Positions 1 to 8,229 of a DNA stretch of 64,000 nucleotides are shown piece by piece. The position numbers and the translations under genes are program-made. The notes beneath the pieces are model-generated. The model saw only the letters and a program-made list of their open reading frames with translations, was not told the DNA's origin and ran no database searches. The DNA is taken from contig NZ_JACHZR010000001.1 in the NCBI RefSeq assembly GCF_014193695.1, positions 595,309-659,308 on the forward strand. The letters are read 5' to 3'. The stretch's first letter is position 1, and each line of letters starts with the position of its first letter. This DNA comes from Rhizobium sp. BK316 (lineage in GTDB: Bacteria > Pseudomonadota > Alphaproteobacteria > Rhizobiales > Rhizobiaceae).

Positions 1-1
1 T

Positions 2-946
2 ATCAAGACCCATAAGATACCGGCGCTCGCTGCGGCCCAGGTCGCGGCCGGCGCCAAGGGTATCAATTGCCAGAAGGTGACAGAGGCAGAGGTCTTTGCC
101 GAAGCCGGTTTCGAAGACATCCTGATCACCTTCAATATTATCGGAGCCCCGAAGCTCGAACGGCTCGCCGCCTTGAACGATCGCATTTCCGGTCTCAAAG
201 TCGTTGCCGACAGCGACGTGACGGTCGACGGCCTGTCTGCACATTTCTCCGGCCGCAAGCCGCTGACCGTGCTCGTGGAATGCGATACCGGCGGTGCCCG
301 CTGCGGCGTCCAGACGCCCGAGCAGGCGGTCTCGCTCGCCAGACGCATCCTTGCCGCCGACGGGCTGACATTCGGCGGTATCCTCACCTATCCGAAGCCG
401 CAGTCGGCCGATGTCGTCGAAGCTTTCATCCAAGCCGCATTAAAGCAATTGGCGGCAGACGGTATCGCCTGCCCGATCGTCAGCAATGGCGGTACGCCCA
501 GCCTCTTTCAGGCGCATCTGGTCAAATCGGCGACGGAACACCGGGCAGGGACCTATATCTATAATGACCGTCAGATGATCCGGATGGGACATTGCACGCA
601 AGACGATTGCGCGATGCACGTTTTGGCAACAGTGGTGTCACGGCCGAATGCCGGCCGCGCCGTTATTGACGCAGGTTCGAAGGCGCTGACCTCCGATCTT
701 CAGGGCTTTGCCGATTTCGGCCTCGTCGTCGGATATCCCGAGGCGAAGATAGCCAGCCTCTCCGAAGAGCACGGCGTCATCGACCTTTCGGCCTGCACCG
801 CTACGCGGCCTGAGATCGGCGAAAAGCTCTTCATCATCCCGAACCACACATGCGTGGTTTCGAACCTGTTCGACACGATGGTCTTCCATCGCGACGGCAT
901 CGTCACGCGCGTCGAGGACGTCGCCGCGCGCGGGCTTGTCTGGTAG
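2..946 (+). CDS. D-threonine aldolase / D-serine dehydratase-like PLP enzyme (5' end outside window)
   Basis: The reading frame is open from base 2 with no credible start, so the gene begins before the window. The first visible residues include KTHK, the edge of the RPHxKTHK motif of the alanine-racemase-fold DSD1/D-threonine aldolase family, whose first Lys is the expected PLP Schiff-base residue. The C-terminus carries PNHTC, the His/Cys pair that binds a divalent metal in this family. Such enzymes cleave or deaminate D-3-hydroxyamino acids in the cytoplasm. It converges with the ABC transporter operon to its right, with a gap of only 16 bases. The substrate is not determinable. The family call is firm and the exact activity is not. 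Confidence 0.85.
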   Translation: MKTHKIPALAAAQVAAGAKGINCQKVTEAEVFAEAGFEDILITFNIIGAPKLERLAALNDRISGLKVVADSDVTVDGLSAHFSGRKPLTVLVECDTGGARCGVQTPEQAVSLARRILAADGLTFGGILTYPKPQSADVVEAFIQAALKQLAADGIACPIVSNGGTPSLFQAHLVKSATEHRAGTYIYNDRQMIRMGHCTQDDCAMHVLATVVSRPNAGRAVIDAGSKALTSDLQGFADFGLVVGYPEAKIASLSEEHGVIDLSACTATRPEIGEKLFIIPNHTCVVSNLFDTMVFHRDGIVTRVEDVAARGLVW

Positions 947-962
947 CTGATCAATCGACCCT

Positions 963-2096
963 TCACGCCGTTGCCGGAGCCAGCAGGTTCATGTCGATAT
1001 CGGTGAGCTCGACGTGGCGTTCGAAGGCGACACCTTCCTCGTCAAAGAGATGGCAATCGGCGGCATTGATACCGACGGTAACCGGCGCCTCGGTACGGAT
1101 ACCGACACTGCCGGGCAGCATGGCGCAGAAGTTTTCCGTTTCGCTGCCGAGCGCCGCATAGGCCACGGTGTTCGCGCCAAGCCGCTCGATGACGCTGGGC
1201 GTAACCGTCAGCGAAATATCGCCGGAGCTGAGCTGGATATGTTCCGGCCGAATACCGAGTGTCATTATCTTGCCGACCATGCCGTCGCGGGGCTTCACCG
1301 GTAGGGTCGCCGTCTGGCCGCGATAGTCGACGATCGCGTCTGCCTCGCTTGCGGACGTGCAGGTCACGGGCAGGAAATTCATTTTCGGATTGCCGATGAA
1401 GCCGGCGACGAACTGGTTGGCGGGCTTATGATAGAGCTCAAGCGGCGCACCGGTCTGTGAAATATTGCCGGCGTCCAGCACGACGATGCGGTCGGCCATT
1501 GTCATGGCTTCCACCTGGTCGTGCGTCACATAAATCATCGTCGCCTTCAACTGCCGGTGGAGCTTGGCGAGTTCGATGCGCATGTCGGCGCGAAGGGCGG
1601 CATCAAGGTTGGAAAGAGGCTCGTCGAACAGGAAGATTTTCGGCTCGCGGACGATGGCGCGGCCGATTGCGACGCGCTGGCGCTGTCCGCCCGAGAGCAT
1701 GCCGGGTTTCTGCTGCAGCCTCGTTTCGAGATGCAGGATACGAGCGGCATTCTCGACCTTGGCCTTGAGCTTTTCCTCCTCCATCTTTTCCACACGAAGA
1801 GGGAAGGCGATGTTTTCGAAAACCGTCATGTGCGGGTAGAGCGCATAGGACTGGAAGACCATGGCGATGCCGCGCTTGACCGGCGGCAGGTCGTTGACCC
1901 TGACGCCATTGATGATGATGTCGCCTTTGCTCGTCGCATCGAGACCTGCGATCATGCGCAGGAGGGTGGACTTGCCACATCCCGAAGGCCCGACGAAGAC
2001 GACGAACTCACCGTCCCTGACGTCGAGCTCGACGCCTTTCAGAACTTCGTAGTCGCCATAGAATTTTTGAACCTTGTTGAGCTGAAGCTGTCCCAA
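963..2096 (-). CDS. Carbohydrate ABC transporter ATP-binding protein (MalK/UgpC type)
   Basis: Cytoplasmic ATPase of a sugar-type importer, 377 residues. It shows Walker A GPSGCGKST, signature LSGGQRQR, Walker B IFLFDEP, the switch histidine in THDQ, and a C-terminal OB/TOBE regulatory half of MalK type ending near residue 377. I prefer the TTG at 2096 because GGAG lies 8 bases upstream and the protein then begins LGQLQLNKV, as in the family. An ATG 11 codons upstream (2129) is the alternative. It is the last gene of a minus-strand operon: oxidoreductase, two permeases, binding protein, ATPase. The substrate is unknown. Confidence 0.93.
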   Translation of the reverse strand: MGQLQLNKVQKFYGDYEVLKGVELDVRDGEFVVFVGPSGCGKSTLLRMIAGLDATSKGDIIINGVRVNDLPPVKRGIAMVFQSYALYPHMTVFENIAFPLRVEKMEEEKLKAKVENAARILHLETRLQQKPGMLSGGQRQRVAIGRAIVREPKIFLFDEPLSNLDAALRADMRIELAKLHRQLKATMIYVTHDQVEAMTMADRIVVLDAGNISQTGAPLELYHKPANQFVAGFIGNPKMNFLPVTCTSASEADAIVDYRGQTATLPVKPRDGMVGKIMTLGIRPEHIQLSSGDISLTVTPSVIERLGANTVAYAALGSETENFCAMLPGSVGIRTEAPVTVGINAADCHLFDEEGVAFERHVELTDIDMNLLAPATA

Positions 2097-2142
2097 AAAT
2101 CTGTCTCCGGTCCCGGCCTGAATGCGCAAAAGTTTGGTCGGT

Positions 2143-2173
2143 GAGGATCGCAGATCGTCAACCTGCGATCCTC
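2143..2173 (-). repeat. Perfect 11-bp intercistronic stem-loop after the binding-protein gene
   Basis: The arms GAGGATCGCAG (2143-2153) and CTGCGATCCTC (2163-2173) pair perfectly around a 9-base loop. It lies between the binding-protein stop and the ATPase start and has no U-run. It probably acts as an mRNA-stabilising or partially terminating hairpin that raises binding-protein levels relative to the downstream ATPase. Confidence 0.6.
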
Positions 2174-2182
2174 GACGTCGGC

Positions 2183-3415
2183 TTACTTGAAGGCCTCGAT
2201 CTCGCCTGCAGCCTTCTTCAGAGCGGCTTCAGGCTCGGCCTTGCCGGTGACGACGGACTGGACCATCTCGATCATCGAATTCTGGAAGCCCTTGTAGTCG
2301 GTGAAGAGCGGCTCGGGACCACCATAGCTGATGCCCTCGATGAACGGCTTCCAGAAGGGGTCCTTGGCGACGAATTCGTCAACCTTTGCGGACGGACGCA
2401 GCGGGGTGAGGCCTGCGCCGCCCTGCAGCTCGTATTCACCCTGGATGTCGGGCGAGGTGATATACTTGGCGAATTCGATCGCCTTGTCCTCGACGCCCGA
2501 ACCCTTGAAGATCGCAAGGCTGTCGGTGATGAGAAGCGTGCCTGCACCCTTGGCATCGGGACCAAGCGGCAGCGTTGTGACACCCCAGTTGACCTTCGTA
2601 TCCTTCAGGCGATAGGCGGCACCGGAGCCGGCCTGGATCATCGCGACCTTGCCATCGAGGAAGATGGCGCGGACTTCGTTCTGCTCATAGGCGGTCGGAC
2701 CTTCTTCGGCATAGGCCGAAATATCCTTATAGGCCTTCAGCGCGGCAAGGATCTGCGGGCTGTCGAGCGTGATCTTGCCTTCGGCGTCGGTCACGGCACC
2801 GTTGTTGGTGTACACCCAATGCATGAACTGATGCATCGTGTTGTCGAAGGTCTTGGCAGAAAGACCGAAGCCCGGAATGCCGGTCTTTTCCTTGATGGTC
2901 TTCGCCATCTGGATTTCTTCAGCCCAGGTCTTCGGCGGCGTTTCGGGATCGAGGCCTGCCTGCTTGAAGAGATCCTTGTTCCAGTAGAGCGCCTTGGTGG
3001 AGAAGGCGATCGGGACGCCCCACTGGTTACCCTCGAAGGTGACAGTGTCGACGATATGCGGGTAATAACCCTTCTTCTCGTCATCGGTCATCGGAACGGG
3101 AACGATGAGGTCGTTCTGCGCGAACTCTTTCAGCGTGCGCGAGCCGACATAGGCCATGGCAACCGGCGTGCCGGCGGCAGCCAGCGTCGTTGCCTTGTCC
3201 TGGCACTGTGCCCAGCCGACCACTTCCGGCGAGATCTTCCAGCCGGCATTCTTGGATTCCCATTCCTTGATATACTTGGTGTGGATCGGGTCGATCGTGT
3301 CGCCGCAATAGATCCAGCTGATTTCCTTGTCGGCTGCCTGGGCCGTAACCGCGGTCAATGCGGTGGAACCGAGCAGGGCGAGCGCTATAAGGCCTGTCTT
3401 GATGGTAATGCTCAC
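2183..3415 (-). CDS. Carbohydrate ABC transporter substrate-binding protein
   Basis: Periplasmic binding protein of family 1 (SBP_bac_1), 410 residues, with a Sec signal peptide at about residues 1-27 (hydrophobic stretch, then TAQA before ADKEI). The core contains the typical GIPVAFSTKALYWNKDLFKQAGL-like segment, here GVPIAFSTKALYWNKDLF, followed by PPKTWAE. It delivers a solute to the two permeases encoded just upstream. The spacing to the preceding permease is 48 bases, and a perfect hairpin follows its stop. The neighbouring Gfo/Idh oxidoreductase suggests a sugar, polyol or inositol-type ligand, but nothing in the sequence fixes it. Confidence 0.93.
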   Translation of the reverse strand: MSITIKTGLIALALLGSTALTAVTAQAADKEISWIYCGDTIDPIHTKYIKEWESKNAGWKISPEVVGWAQCQDKATTLAAAGTPVAMAYVGSRTLKEFAQNDLIVPVPMTDDEKKGYYPHIVDTVTFEGNQWGVPIAFSTKALYWNKDLFKQAGLDPETPPKTWAEEIQMAKTIKEKTGIPGFGLSAKTFDNTMHQFMHWVYTNNGAVTDAEGKITLDSPQILAALKAYKDISAYAEEGPTAYEQNEVRAIFLDGKVAMIQAGSGAAYRLKDTKVNWGVTTLPLGPDAKGAGTLLITDSLAIFKGSGVEDKAIEFAKYITSPDIQGEYELQGGAGLTPLRPSAKVDEFVAKDPFWKPFIEGISYGGPEPLFTDYKGFQNSMIEMVQSVVTGKAEPEAALKKAAGEIEAFK

Positions 3416-3450
3416 GTCGTTACTCCCATTCTCTGTGTTAGCTGTTCACT

Positions 3451-3471
3451 CTTATTGTTGGTCTTATTGTT
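3451..3471. repeat. Tandem 9-bp repeat spanning the permease stop codon
   Basis: CTTATTGTT occurs at 3451-3459 and again at 3463-3471, giving a 12-base period. The second copy contains the stop codon of the permease read leftwards from 4321. This looks like a short slippage duplication. Confidence 0.5.
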
Positions 3472-4321
3472 TCACCGCACCGGCAGTCAGGCCGCCGACG
3501 AGATAGCGCTGAAGGAAGAAGATGACGATCATCGCCGGCGCGATGCCGACGAAGGAGGCCGCCATCAGTTCGTTCCAGATGACCTCCTGCTTGCCAAAGT
3601 AAGCGAAGAGTCCCACCGGCAGGGGCATGTATTCCGTCTTCGAGTTGAAGGTCAGCGCGAAGATGAACTGCTGGGCATAGGCGCCGATGAAGGTGGTGAT
3701 CGCGACGACGACAATCCCCGGCATCGCAATGGGCAGAATGACCCGGCGCAGCGTATAGAAATGGCTGGCGCCATCCATGTAGGCCGCTTCGTTGAGTTCC
3801 TGTGGAATGCGGATCATGTAGGTGCGCAGCAGCCAGATCGCAGAAGGGATCAGGAAGGCGACGCCCGGTACGATCATCGCAAGATAGGTGTTCAAAACAC
3901 CCATGCTGCGCATCAAGCGAAAGAGCGGGATGAGCAGAACGGCGCCGGAGAACATATTCACCGTCAGGAAGGCGCCGAGCAGGATGCCCATGCCCTTGAA
4001 CTCGAACCTCGCAAACGCATAGGCCGCGGGAATAACGAGGCAGAGCACGATCACGGTCACGATGATCGAGATGAAGAACGAGTTGAAGATGTAACGACCG
4101 AAGCCCGGTACGCTGATCCACATGGTCCGGTAGGCTTCGAACGAGCCGTTTTCCGGCCAGAAGCGGTAGGGCGAGGAGAAGAGCTGGCTCAGCGGCTTCA
4201 GCGACACCAGGAAGCCTTCGACGAAGGGCGAGAGAACGAAGAACAGGAAGAGCGCTATGCCGCAATAGATGAGGATGATTTCCCACCAGCTATAGCGATC
4301 GATCATGGGACGGCTGCTCAT
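3464..4321 (-). CDS. Carbohydrate ABC transporter permease (MalG/UgpE type)
   Basis: Inner-membrane permease of 285 residues with about six transmembrane segments. The EAA-loop signature (ELNEAAYMDGASHFYTLRR) contacts the ATPase, and the C-terminus GGLTAGAVKQ is typical of MalG-type subunits. The start at 4321 is chosen because its ATG overlaps the upstream permease stop by 4 bases (ATGA), a sign of translational coupling. A longer open frame upstream belongs to a different frame of the preceding gene. It forms the channel with the permease at 4318-5202. Confidence 0.94.
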   Translation of the reverse strand: MSSRPMIDRYSWWEIILIYCGIALFLFFVLSPFVEGFLVSLKPLSQLFSSPYRFWPENGSFEAYRTMWISVPGFGRYIFNSFFISIIVTVIVLCLVIPAAYAFARFEFKGMGILLGAFLTVNMFSGAVLLIPLFRLMRSMGVLNTYLAMIVPGVAFLIPSAIWLLRTYMIRIPQELNEAAYMDGASHFYTLRRVILPIAMPGIVVVAITTFIGAYAQQFIFALTFNSKTEYMPLPVGLFAYFGKQEVIWNELMAASFVGIAPAMIVIFFLQRYLVGGLTAGAVKQ

Positions 4322-5202
4322 GCGCGCTTCTCCGGGTTCAGGCGGCGGGTGACACGGAAATAGGCGATGCAGAAAAGCGACAGGAAGATGCAGATCAGCA
4401 CCGCGCGCGCTGCGCCTTCGCCATATTTCTTCGAGCCGATCGCCGTCTGATAGGTGTCGATGATCATCGTCGTCGTTTCGCCGCTCGGGCCGCCCTGCGT
4501 CAGAATCCAGATGATGTCGAAGGAATTGAAGGTCGCAATCAGCGACAGCATCGACATGGTGATGATGGCCGGAACCATCAGCGGCAGCGTGATGCGGCGG
4601 AAGCGATACCAGCGGCCGGCCCCGTCGGTCCATGCTGCCTCGTAGAGGTCCTTTGGAATCGACTGGATCGCGGCCAGGAAGTAGATCGTCACCAGCGGCA
4701 CGCCGATCCAGACGTCGGTGACAATCGTCGCCCAGAAGGCGGTACTGCCATAGGCGAGGAAGGCGACCGGACCGTCGACGAGGCCGAAGCGCTGCAGCAA
4801 TCCGGAGATCATTCCGAACTGGCCATTATACATCCAGCCCCACATGAAGATGCCGATTGCCATCGGCACGATCCACGGCGGCATGGTGAGCAGTCGAAAC
4901 AGCGACCGGCCAGGCACGGCGGCGTTCAGCATCGCAGCGCCGAACGTGCCGATGATCATCTTCAGCGCGACCGAAAAGAAAGTCCAGATGAAGGTTCGGA
5001 CGATGACTTCCACAAAGGTGGGATTGAAGATCTTCTCGTAATTGACCCAGCCAACCCAGTTCGTCACCTTCCGCAGCGATGCATCCGTAAAAGACAGGAT
5101 GAACGTATCGACCAGCGGATAGGCGACGATCGCGAGCACATAGAGGACAGCCGGAAAGAGAAGGATCCAGGCGAAGATGACGGCACTTTTCTGAGCACTC
5201 AT
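4318..5202 (-). CDS. Carbohydrate ABC transporter permease (MalF/UgpA type)
   Basis: Inner-membrane permease, 294 residues, with six predicted membrane helices beginning at about residue 8 (VIFAWILLFPAVLYVLAIVA). The EAA motif is DLYEAAWTDGAGRWYRFRR. It is the partner of the MalG-type permease, whose ATG overlaps its stop. The upstream oxidoreductase ends 13 bases before its start, so both are co-transcribed. Family 1 (sugar, glycerol-phosphate) membership is clear from sequence. The transported compound is not. Confidence 0.94.
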   Translation of the reverse strand: MSAQKSAVIFAWILLFPAVLYVLAIVAYPLVDTFILSFTDASLRKVTNWVGWVNYEKIFNPTFVEVIVRTFIWTFFSVALKMIIGTFGAAMLNAAVPGRSLFRLLTMPPWIVPMAIGIFMWGWMYNGQFGMISGLLQRFGLVDGPVAFLAYGSTAFWATIVTDVWIGVPLVTIYFLAAIQSIPKDLYEAAWTDGAGRWYRFRRITLPLMVPAIITMSMLSLIATFNSFDIIWILTQGGPSGETTTMIIDTYQTAIGSKKYGEGAARAVLICIFLSLFCIAYFRVTRRLNPEKRA

Positions 5203-5215
5203 CTTGCCGGTCTCC

Positions 5216-6373
5216 TCAGGCCGCTCTGGAGTGTAGCGCCTCGTCGAACCGGTCCCATATGGGACGAAGGTCGATTACGGCCTTCTTCATGCGGGCTTCA
5301 TCCATGGCGAGCGCCAGGATGCCTGCCTCCAATGCGTTGAGCGTGGAAACCGGGAGTTCCGAACCGGTGCGCACGCTCTGCAGAATATCGGCTGCCATCT
5401 GTTCGTCGGCGCCGTAATGCTGCGACAGCTCGGTCGCGGCATATTTGTTTTCGACGATCTTGTTGCCGGTCAGCTGCTCGTGCACATCGAGGTAGCCGCG
5501 AACGAAGTCGCCTTCGGCCATGCCGCGCGAGCCCATGATGGCGAAGCGGCGGAATTGGTCGGGAACATTCAGGTTGGTGTGGAAATTCATGCCGACGCCG
5601 TTGGCGTATTCGACGATCGCCACCTGGTAATCGATGATGTCGGCGTCGCTGTCGAACACCTTGTCCGAGCCCATCCAGCCGCTCGGCTTGCGGTGGAAGA
5701 GTTCCAGATCGTTGATGCCTTCGCGCGCCGGGTCGTTGGCGGGGATAAAGCTCTTGCGGCCGCCGAAGCTTGCGACCCGTTCGGGACGGGCGCCCACCAC
5801 ACCATTATAAAGGTCGAGATCGTGGCAGCATTTCTCCAGCATGAAACTGCCGGAATAACGCTCGTAGCGGCGCCAGTCGCGCATAAAGAACGCGCCGTGA
5901 TAGGGCTCGATATGTTCGGAGGCTTCGATGGAAACGATATGGCCGAGCTTGCCTTCGGCCTGGATGGCGCGCAGGTCCTTATAAAGAGGCGAGTAGCGCA
6001 GCACGAGACCGACCATCAGCCGCTCATGGCCGAACTTCGCCATCAGGGAGGCAAGTTCGATGCTCTCGGCGATCGTCGTCACAATCGGCTTTTCGCAGAA
6101 GACCTTGAGACCAGCCTCGAGACCGAGGCGGATATGATCGAGATGCATGTGGTTGGGAGAGCCGATCATCAGGAGATCGAGCTTTTCGGAAGCGAGGAGC
6201 TCCTGCGGCGAACCATAGGCCGTGCCGACAGAGACGCCATTTTCGGTCAGTCCGGGAAGTCCCGCAGGATCCGGATCGACGTAACCGACGATCTCGAAGC
6301 TGCTGTCGATAGCCTTGAAGACATAGCCAAGATAGCCGAGCCGGAATCCCAGCCCTATGATTCCCACTTTCAT
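5216..6373 (-). CDS. Gfo/Idh/MocA family NAD(P)-dependent oxidoreductase
   Basis: Predicted cytoplasmic dehydrogenase, 385 residues. The N-terminal Rossmann fold is MKVGIIGLGFRLGYLG. The family CEKPI motif, whose Lys is catalytic, follows at roughly residue 100, then the alpha/beta substrate domain. Members oxidise sugars, inositols or sugar acids. The ATG at 6373 places the Rossmann glycines at the usual distance. Upstream in-frame ATGs up to 6502 would add about 43 residues unlike the family and would run into the transposon remnant. It is first in the operon with the ABC importer, suggesting that it acts on the imported compound. A 10-bp stem-loop overlaps its leader. Confidence 0.88.
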   Translation of the reverse strand: MKVGIIGLGFRLGYLGYVFKAIDSSFEIVGYVDPDPAGLPGLTENGVSVGTAYGSPQELLASEKLDLLMIGSPNHMHLDHIRLGLEAGLKVFCEKPIVTTIAESIELASLMAKFGHERLMVGLVLRYSPLYKDLRAIQAEGKLGHIVSIEASEHIEPYHGAFFMRDWRRYERYSGSFMLEKCCHDLDLYNGVVGARPERVASFGGRKSFIPANDPAREGINDLELFHRKPSGWMGSDKVFDSDADIIDYQVAIVEYANGVGMNFHTNLNVPDQFRRFAIMGSRGMAEGDFVRGYLDVHEQLTGNKIVENKYAATELSQHYGADEQMAADILQSVRTGSELPVSTLNALEAGILALAMDEARMKKAVIDLRPIWDRFDEALHSRAA

Positions 6374-6382
6374 GCCAACAAT

Positions 6383-6420
6383 GTTCCCAACTCGTAATTT
6401 ATTTTCTTCAAGTTGGGACA
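6383..6420 (-). promoter_or_regulatory. Leader stem-loop ahead of the Gfo/Idh gene
   Basis: In the minus-strand transcript, TCCCAACTTG pairs with CGAGTTGGGA (arms at 6418-6409 and 6394-6385, one G-U pair) around a 14-base A/T-rich loop. The 3' arm contains the GGGA nearest the start codon at 6373, so folding could limit ribosome access. Alternatively it is a protein operator with half-sites TCCCAACT and AGTTGGGA. Confidence 0.45.
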
Positions 6421-6463
6421 AAAAACGAGGGCCGTCAACTGAAAACGGGGTTCGGAGCGAATT

Positions 6464-6482
6464 GATGAAATTAATTTTCATC
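6464..6482. promoter_or_regulatory. A/T-rich palindrome upstream of the Gfo/Idh-ABC operon
   Basis: GATGAAA (6464-6470) and TTTCATC (6476-6482) form a perfect 7-bp inverted repeat with a 5-base centre. It sits exactly at the junction between the transposase remnant and the operon leader, where a repressor operator would be expected. No regulator gene of this operon is present in the window. Confidence 0.4.
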
Positions 6483-6812
6483 ATCGATTTGGAGAAGCTC
6501 ACCCAAGTGCATCACGCGACGTTCAGGGCAGGGGATCATTTTCTCGCGCGCCAGTGTCGGACCGAAATCCAGATAGCGTTCGCGGATCAGATCCAGCGCC
6601 GCATTACGAAACTCTTCGCTATGGCGCCGATTACTCGGCTGTGAGCGCTTCTTGGAAACAAGGCCGGCTGGATCATCCAGGTCATAGGCCTGCAGCAGCC
6701 GATGGACCTGACTTCGACTGAGGTCGAGCAGTTCGGCAGCCTGGACAACGCTCAGGCGTTCGTCACGGATCTTCTGGATGACTTCGAGGCGATGCAACTC
6801 TTTCTGCGACAT
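6471..6812 (-). pseudogene. ISNCY-family transposase remnant with internal deletion
   Basis: The frame from ATG 6812 begins MSQKELHRLEVIQKIRDE, the helix-turn-helix N-terminus of ISNCY-type transposases. It stays typical to about LAREKMI, then jumps to HLGELLQID, which in intact proteins lies after the second HTH next to the first catalytic Asp region. It stops after only about 114 residues, against more than 400 in intact relatives. So roughly 40-50 residues are missing internally and the whole DDE catalytic part is gone. The protein cannot transpose. The upstream flank to about 6950 is probably old IS end. Confidence 0.75.
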
Positions 6813-6961
6813 GGTGATCAAACAGGACATGACGACTCCGACCGCTCATGGTCTCGACCAGGCTGAAGGTCGTCATCCTTGCTCCCAACGTTGGCTTTGA
6901 CCAGTGCGTCGAGAGGCGACGACTGTCGCATCTCTAACTGGCCCAACTGTCGAATGCACCT

Positions 6962-8082
6962 GGTGTGAGTTCATGCTGAACCGCGACTTTTGTGCTCATC
7001 AAGCTAACCGGCATTCCGCATCTGTGCGAGCAGTTTCTTGCGAAAGACTTCGGCCGGTGTTCGGTAGCCAAGGCATTTGCGGGGCGTCTCGTTGAGCCGG
7101 TTGCAGATGTTGATCAGATCAGCATCCGTGACCGACAATGGATCGACCTCTCTCGAAAGCCATTTCCGTACCCTGCCATTGGTATTCTCGACGGTGCCTT
7201 TCTGCCATGGCGATTGCGGGTCGCAGAATCAGGTTGGGTGCCAATGCTCGCCTGGAGATAAGGCCAATCCGTGAACTCCGTGCCACGGTCGAAGGTGATC
7301 GAGCGACGGGCGAGATGGGGTAGGGTCTTGAGGGCGTGTATGAGACCATCCATGACCGGGCGCGACTGACGGTCGTTGTTGCGCAGGAAGATCGCAAATC
7401 GACTAACGCGCTCGACGAGCGACGTCACGTTGGCCTTTCCGAACTTCTTGCGGAACTGGATCAGATCACATTCCCAGTGCCCAAACTGCTTGCGCGCAGC
7501 GACGGTGTCGGGGCGGCGCAGAATGTTCAGATCCGAGCTAAACCGTTGACCGTGCTTGCGTCTGGCATGTCTTGGTCTGCGCCTGGCACGACGCTCCGGC
7601 AAATGTCGCCACAGCTTGATCGCTTGGCCGTCAGCCGAATATGCGAACTTGTAGATCGTCTCATGGCTTACCGAGATTGGATGGTGCTCCAGGCGCATCC
7701 GCCCAGCAATTTGCTGCGGCGACCAGCCGTGTACGATCCGCTCGATTACCGATTGCCGGACATGTGAGAAGCGCGCGAGCTTCCGTAGCTTCGAACGACG
7801 ATCGCAAGCGGTCTGATGTGCCGTCACACAATAATAGCCGCTGAGATCAGGTATTTGCTTGTCGACAAACGTGTTGCGCCGGATCTCGCGGAAGATCGTC
7901 GAACGATGTCGTCCGAGTTTCTCTGCAATGGCGTCAACACTGAGCCCAGCTGACCTCCAACGGGCAATCTTACGGCGTTCGTCCAATCCAATCTGAGAGT
8001 AGGTGCGTCGCATTTCGCCTTCCTTGCGAGTGATAACCCATTGGGATCATTAGCAAGTCGCACTTCATCCTTGAACCCACCC
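6962..8082 (-). mobile_element. IS30-family insertion sequence, inactivated
   Basis: Imperfect terminal inverted repeats of about 28 bp flank the transposase. The left end GTTCATGCTGAACCGCGACTT (6969-6989) matches the inverted right end at 8055-8076 (read on the minus strand: GTTCAAGGATGAAGTGCGA...). The similarity continues a few bases outward on both sides. The length of about 1.1 kb is normal for IS30 elements. I see no convincing target duplication, so exact ends are approximate by a few bases. Confidence 0.65.
7004..8013 (-). pseudogene. IS30-family transposase, frameshifted
   Basis: The first 250 or so residues are normal: N-terminal HTH (GLSVDAIAEKLGRHRSTIFREI), then the DDE core with HWECDLI and FDRGTEFTDW carrying the two Asp. 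After Gly-Thr-Gln near 7255 the frame is lost. The expected continuation FCDPQSPWQKGTVENTNGR, containing the catalytic Glu, is present in another frame and runs to a TAG at 7004-7006. A one-base deletion plus a TGA where a Trp codon is expected both break the gene. As it stands the translated product is 299 residues with a scrambled tail and no catalytic Glu. Confidence 0.85.
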
Positions 8083-8229
8083 CCGCTACATACAAAGATC
8101 GCATAACATACGTTATGGAACATTTCGTCAATTTTGTACCACGCATTTCAACGGTCGGCTGCCGCCTGCCGCATCTCCGCCGGAAACGGTGCCGGTCGCG
8201 AGATTGACGACCACATTGGGAGGGAAGTT

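Noticed and set aside
2141-4363. 740-codon open frame on the plus strand
   Set aside because: Antisense to the binding-protein and permease genes; composition is of shadow type (no motifs, high Arg/Gly/Asp) and the minus-strand genes are clear family members.
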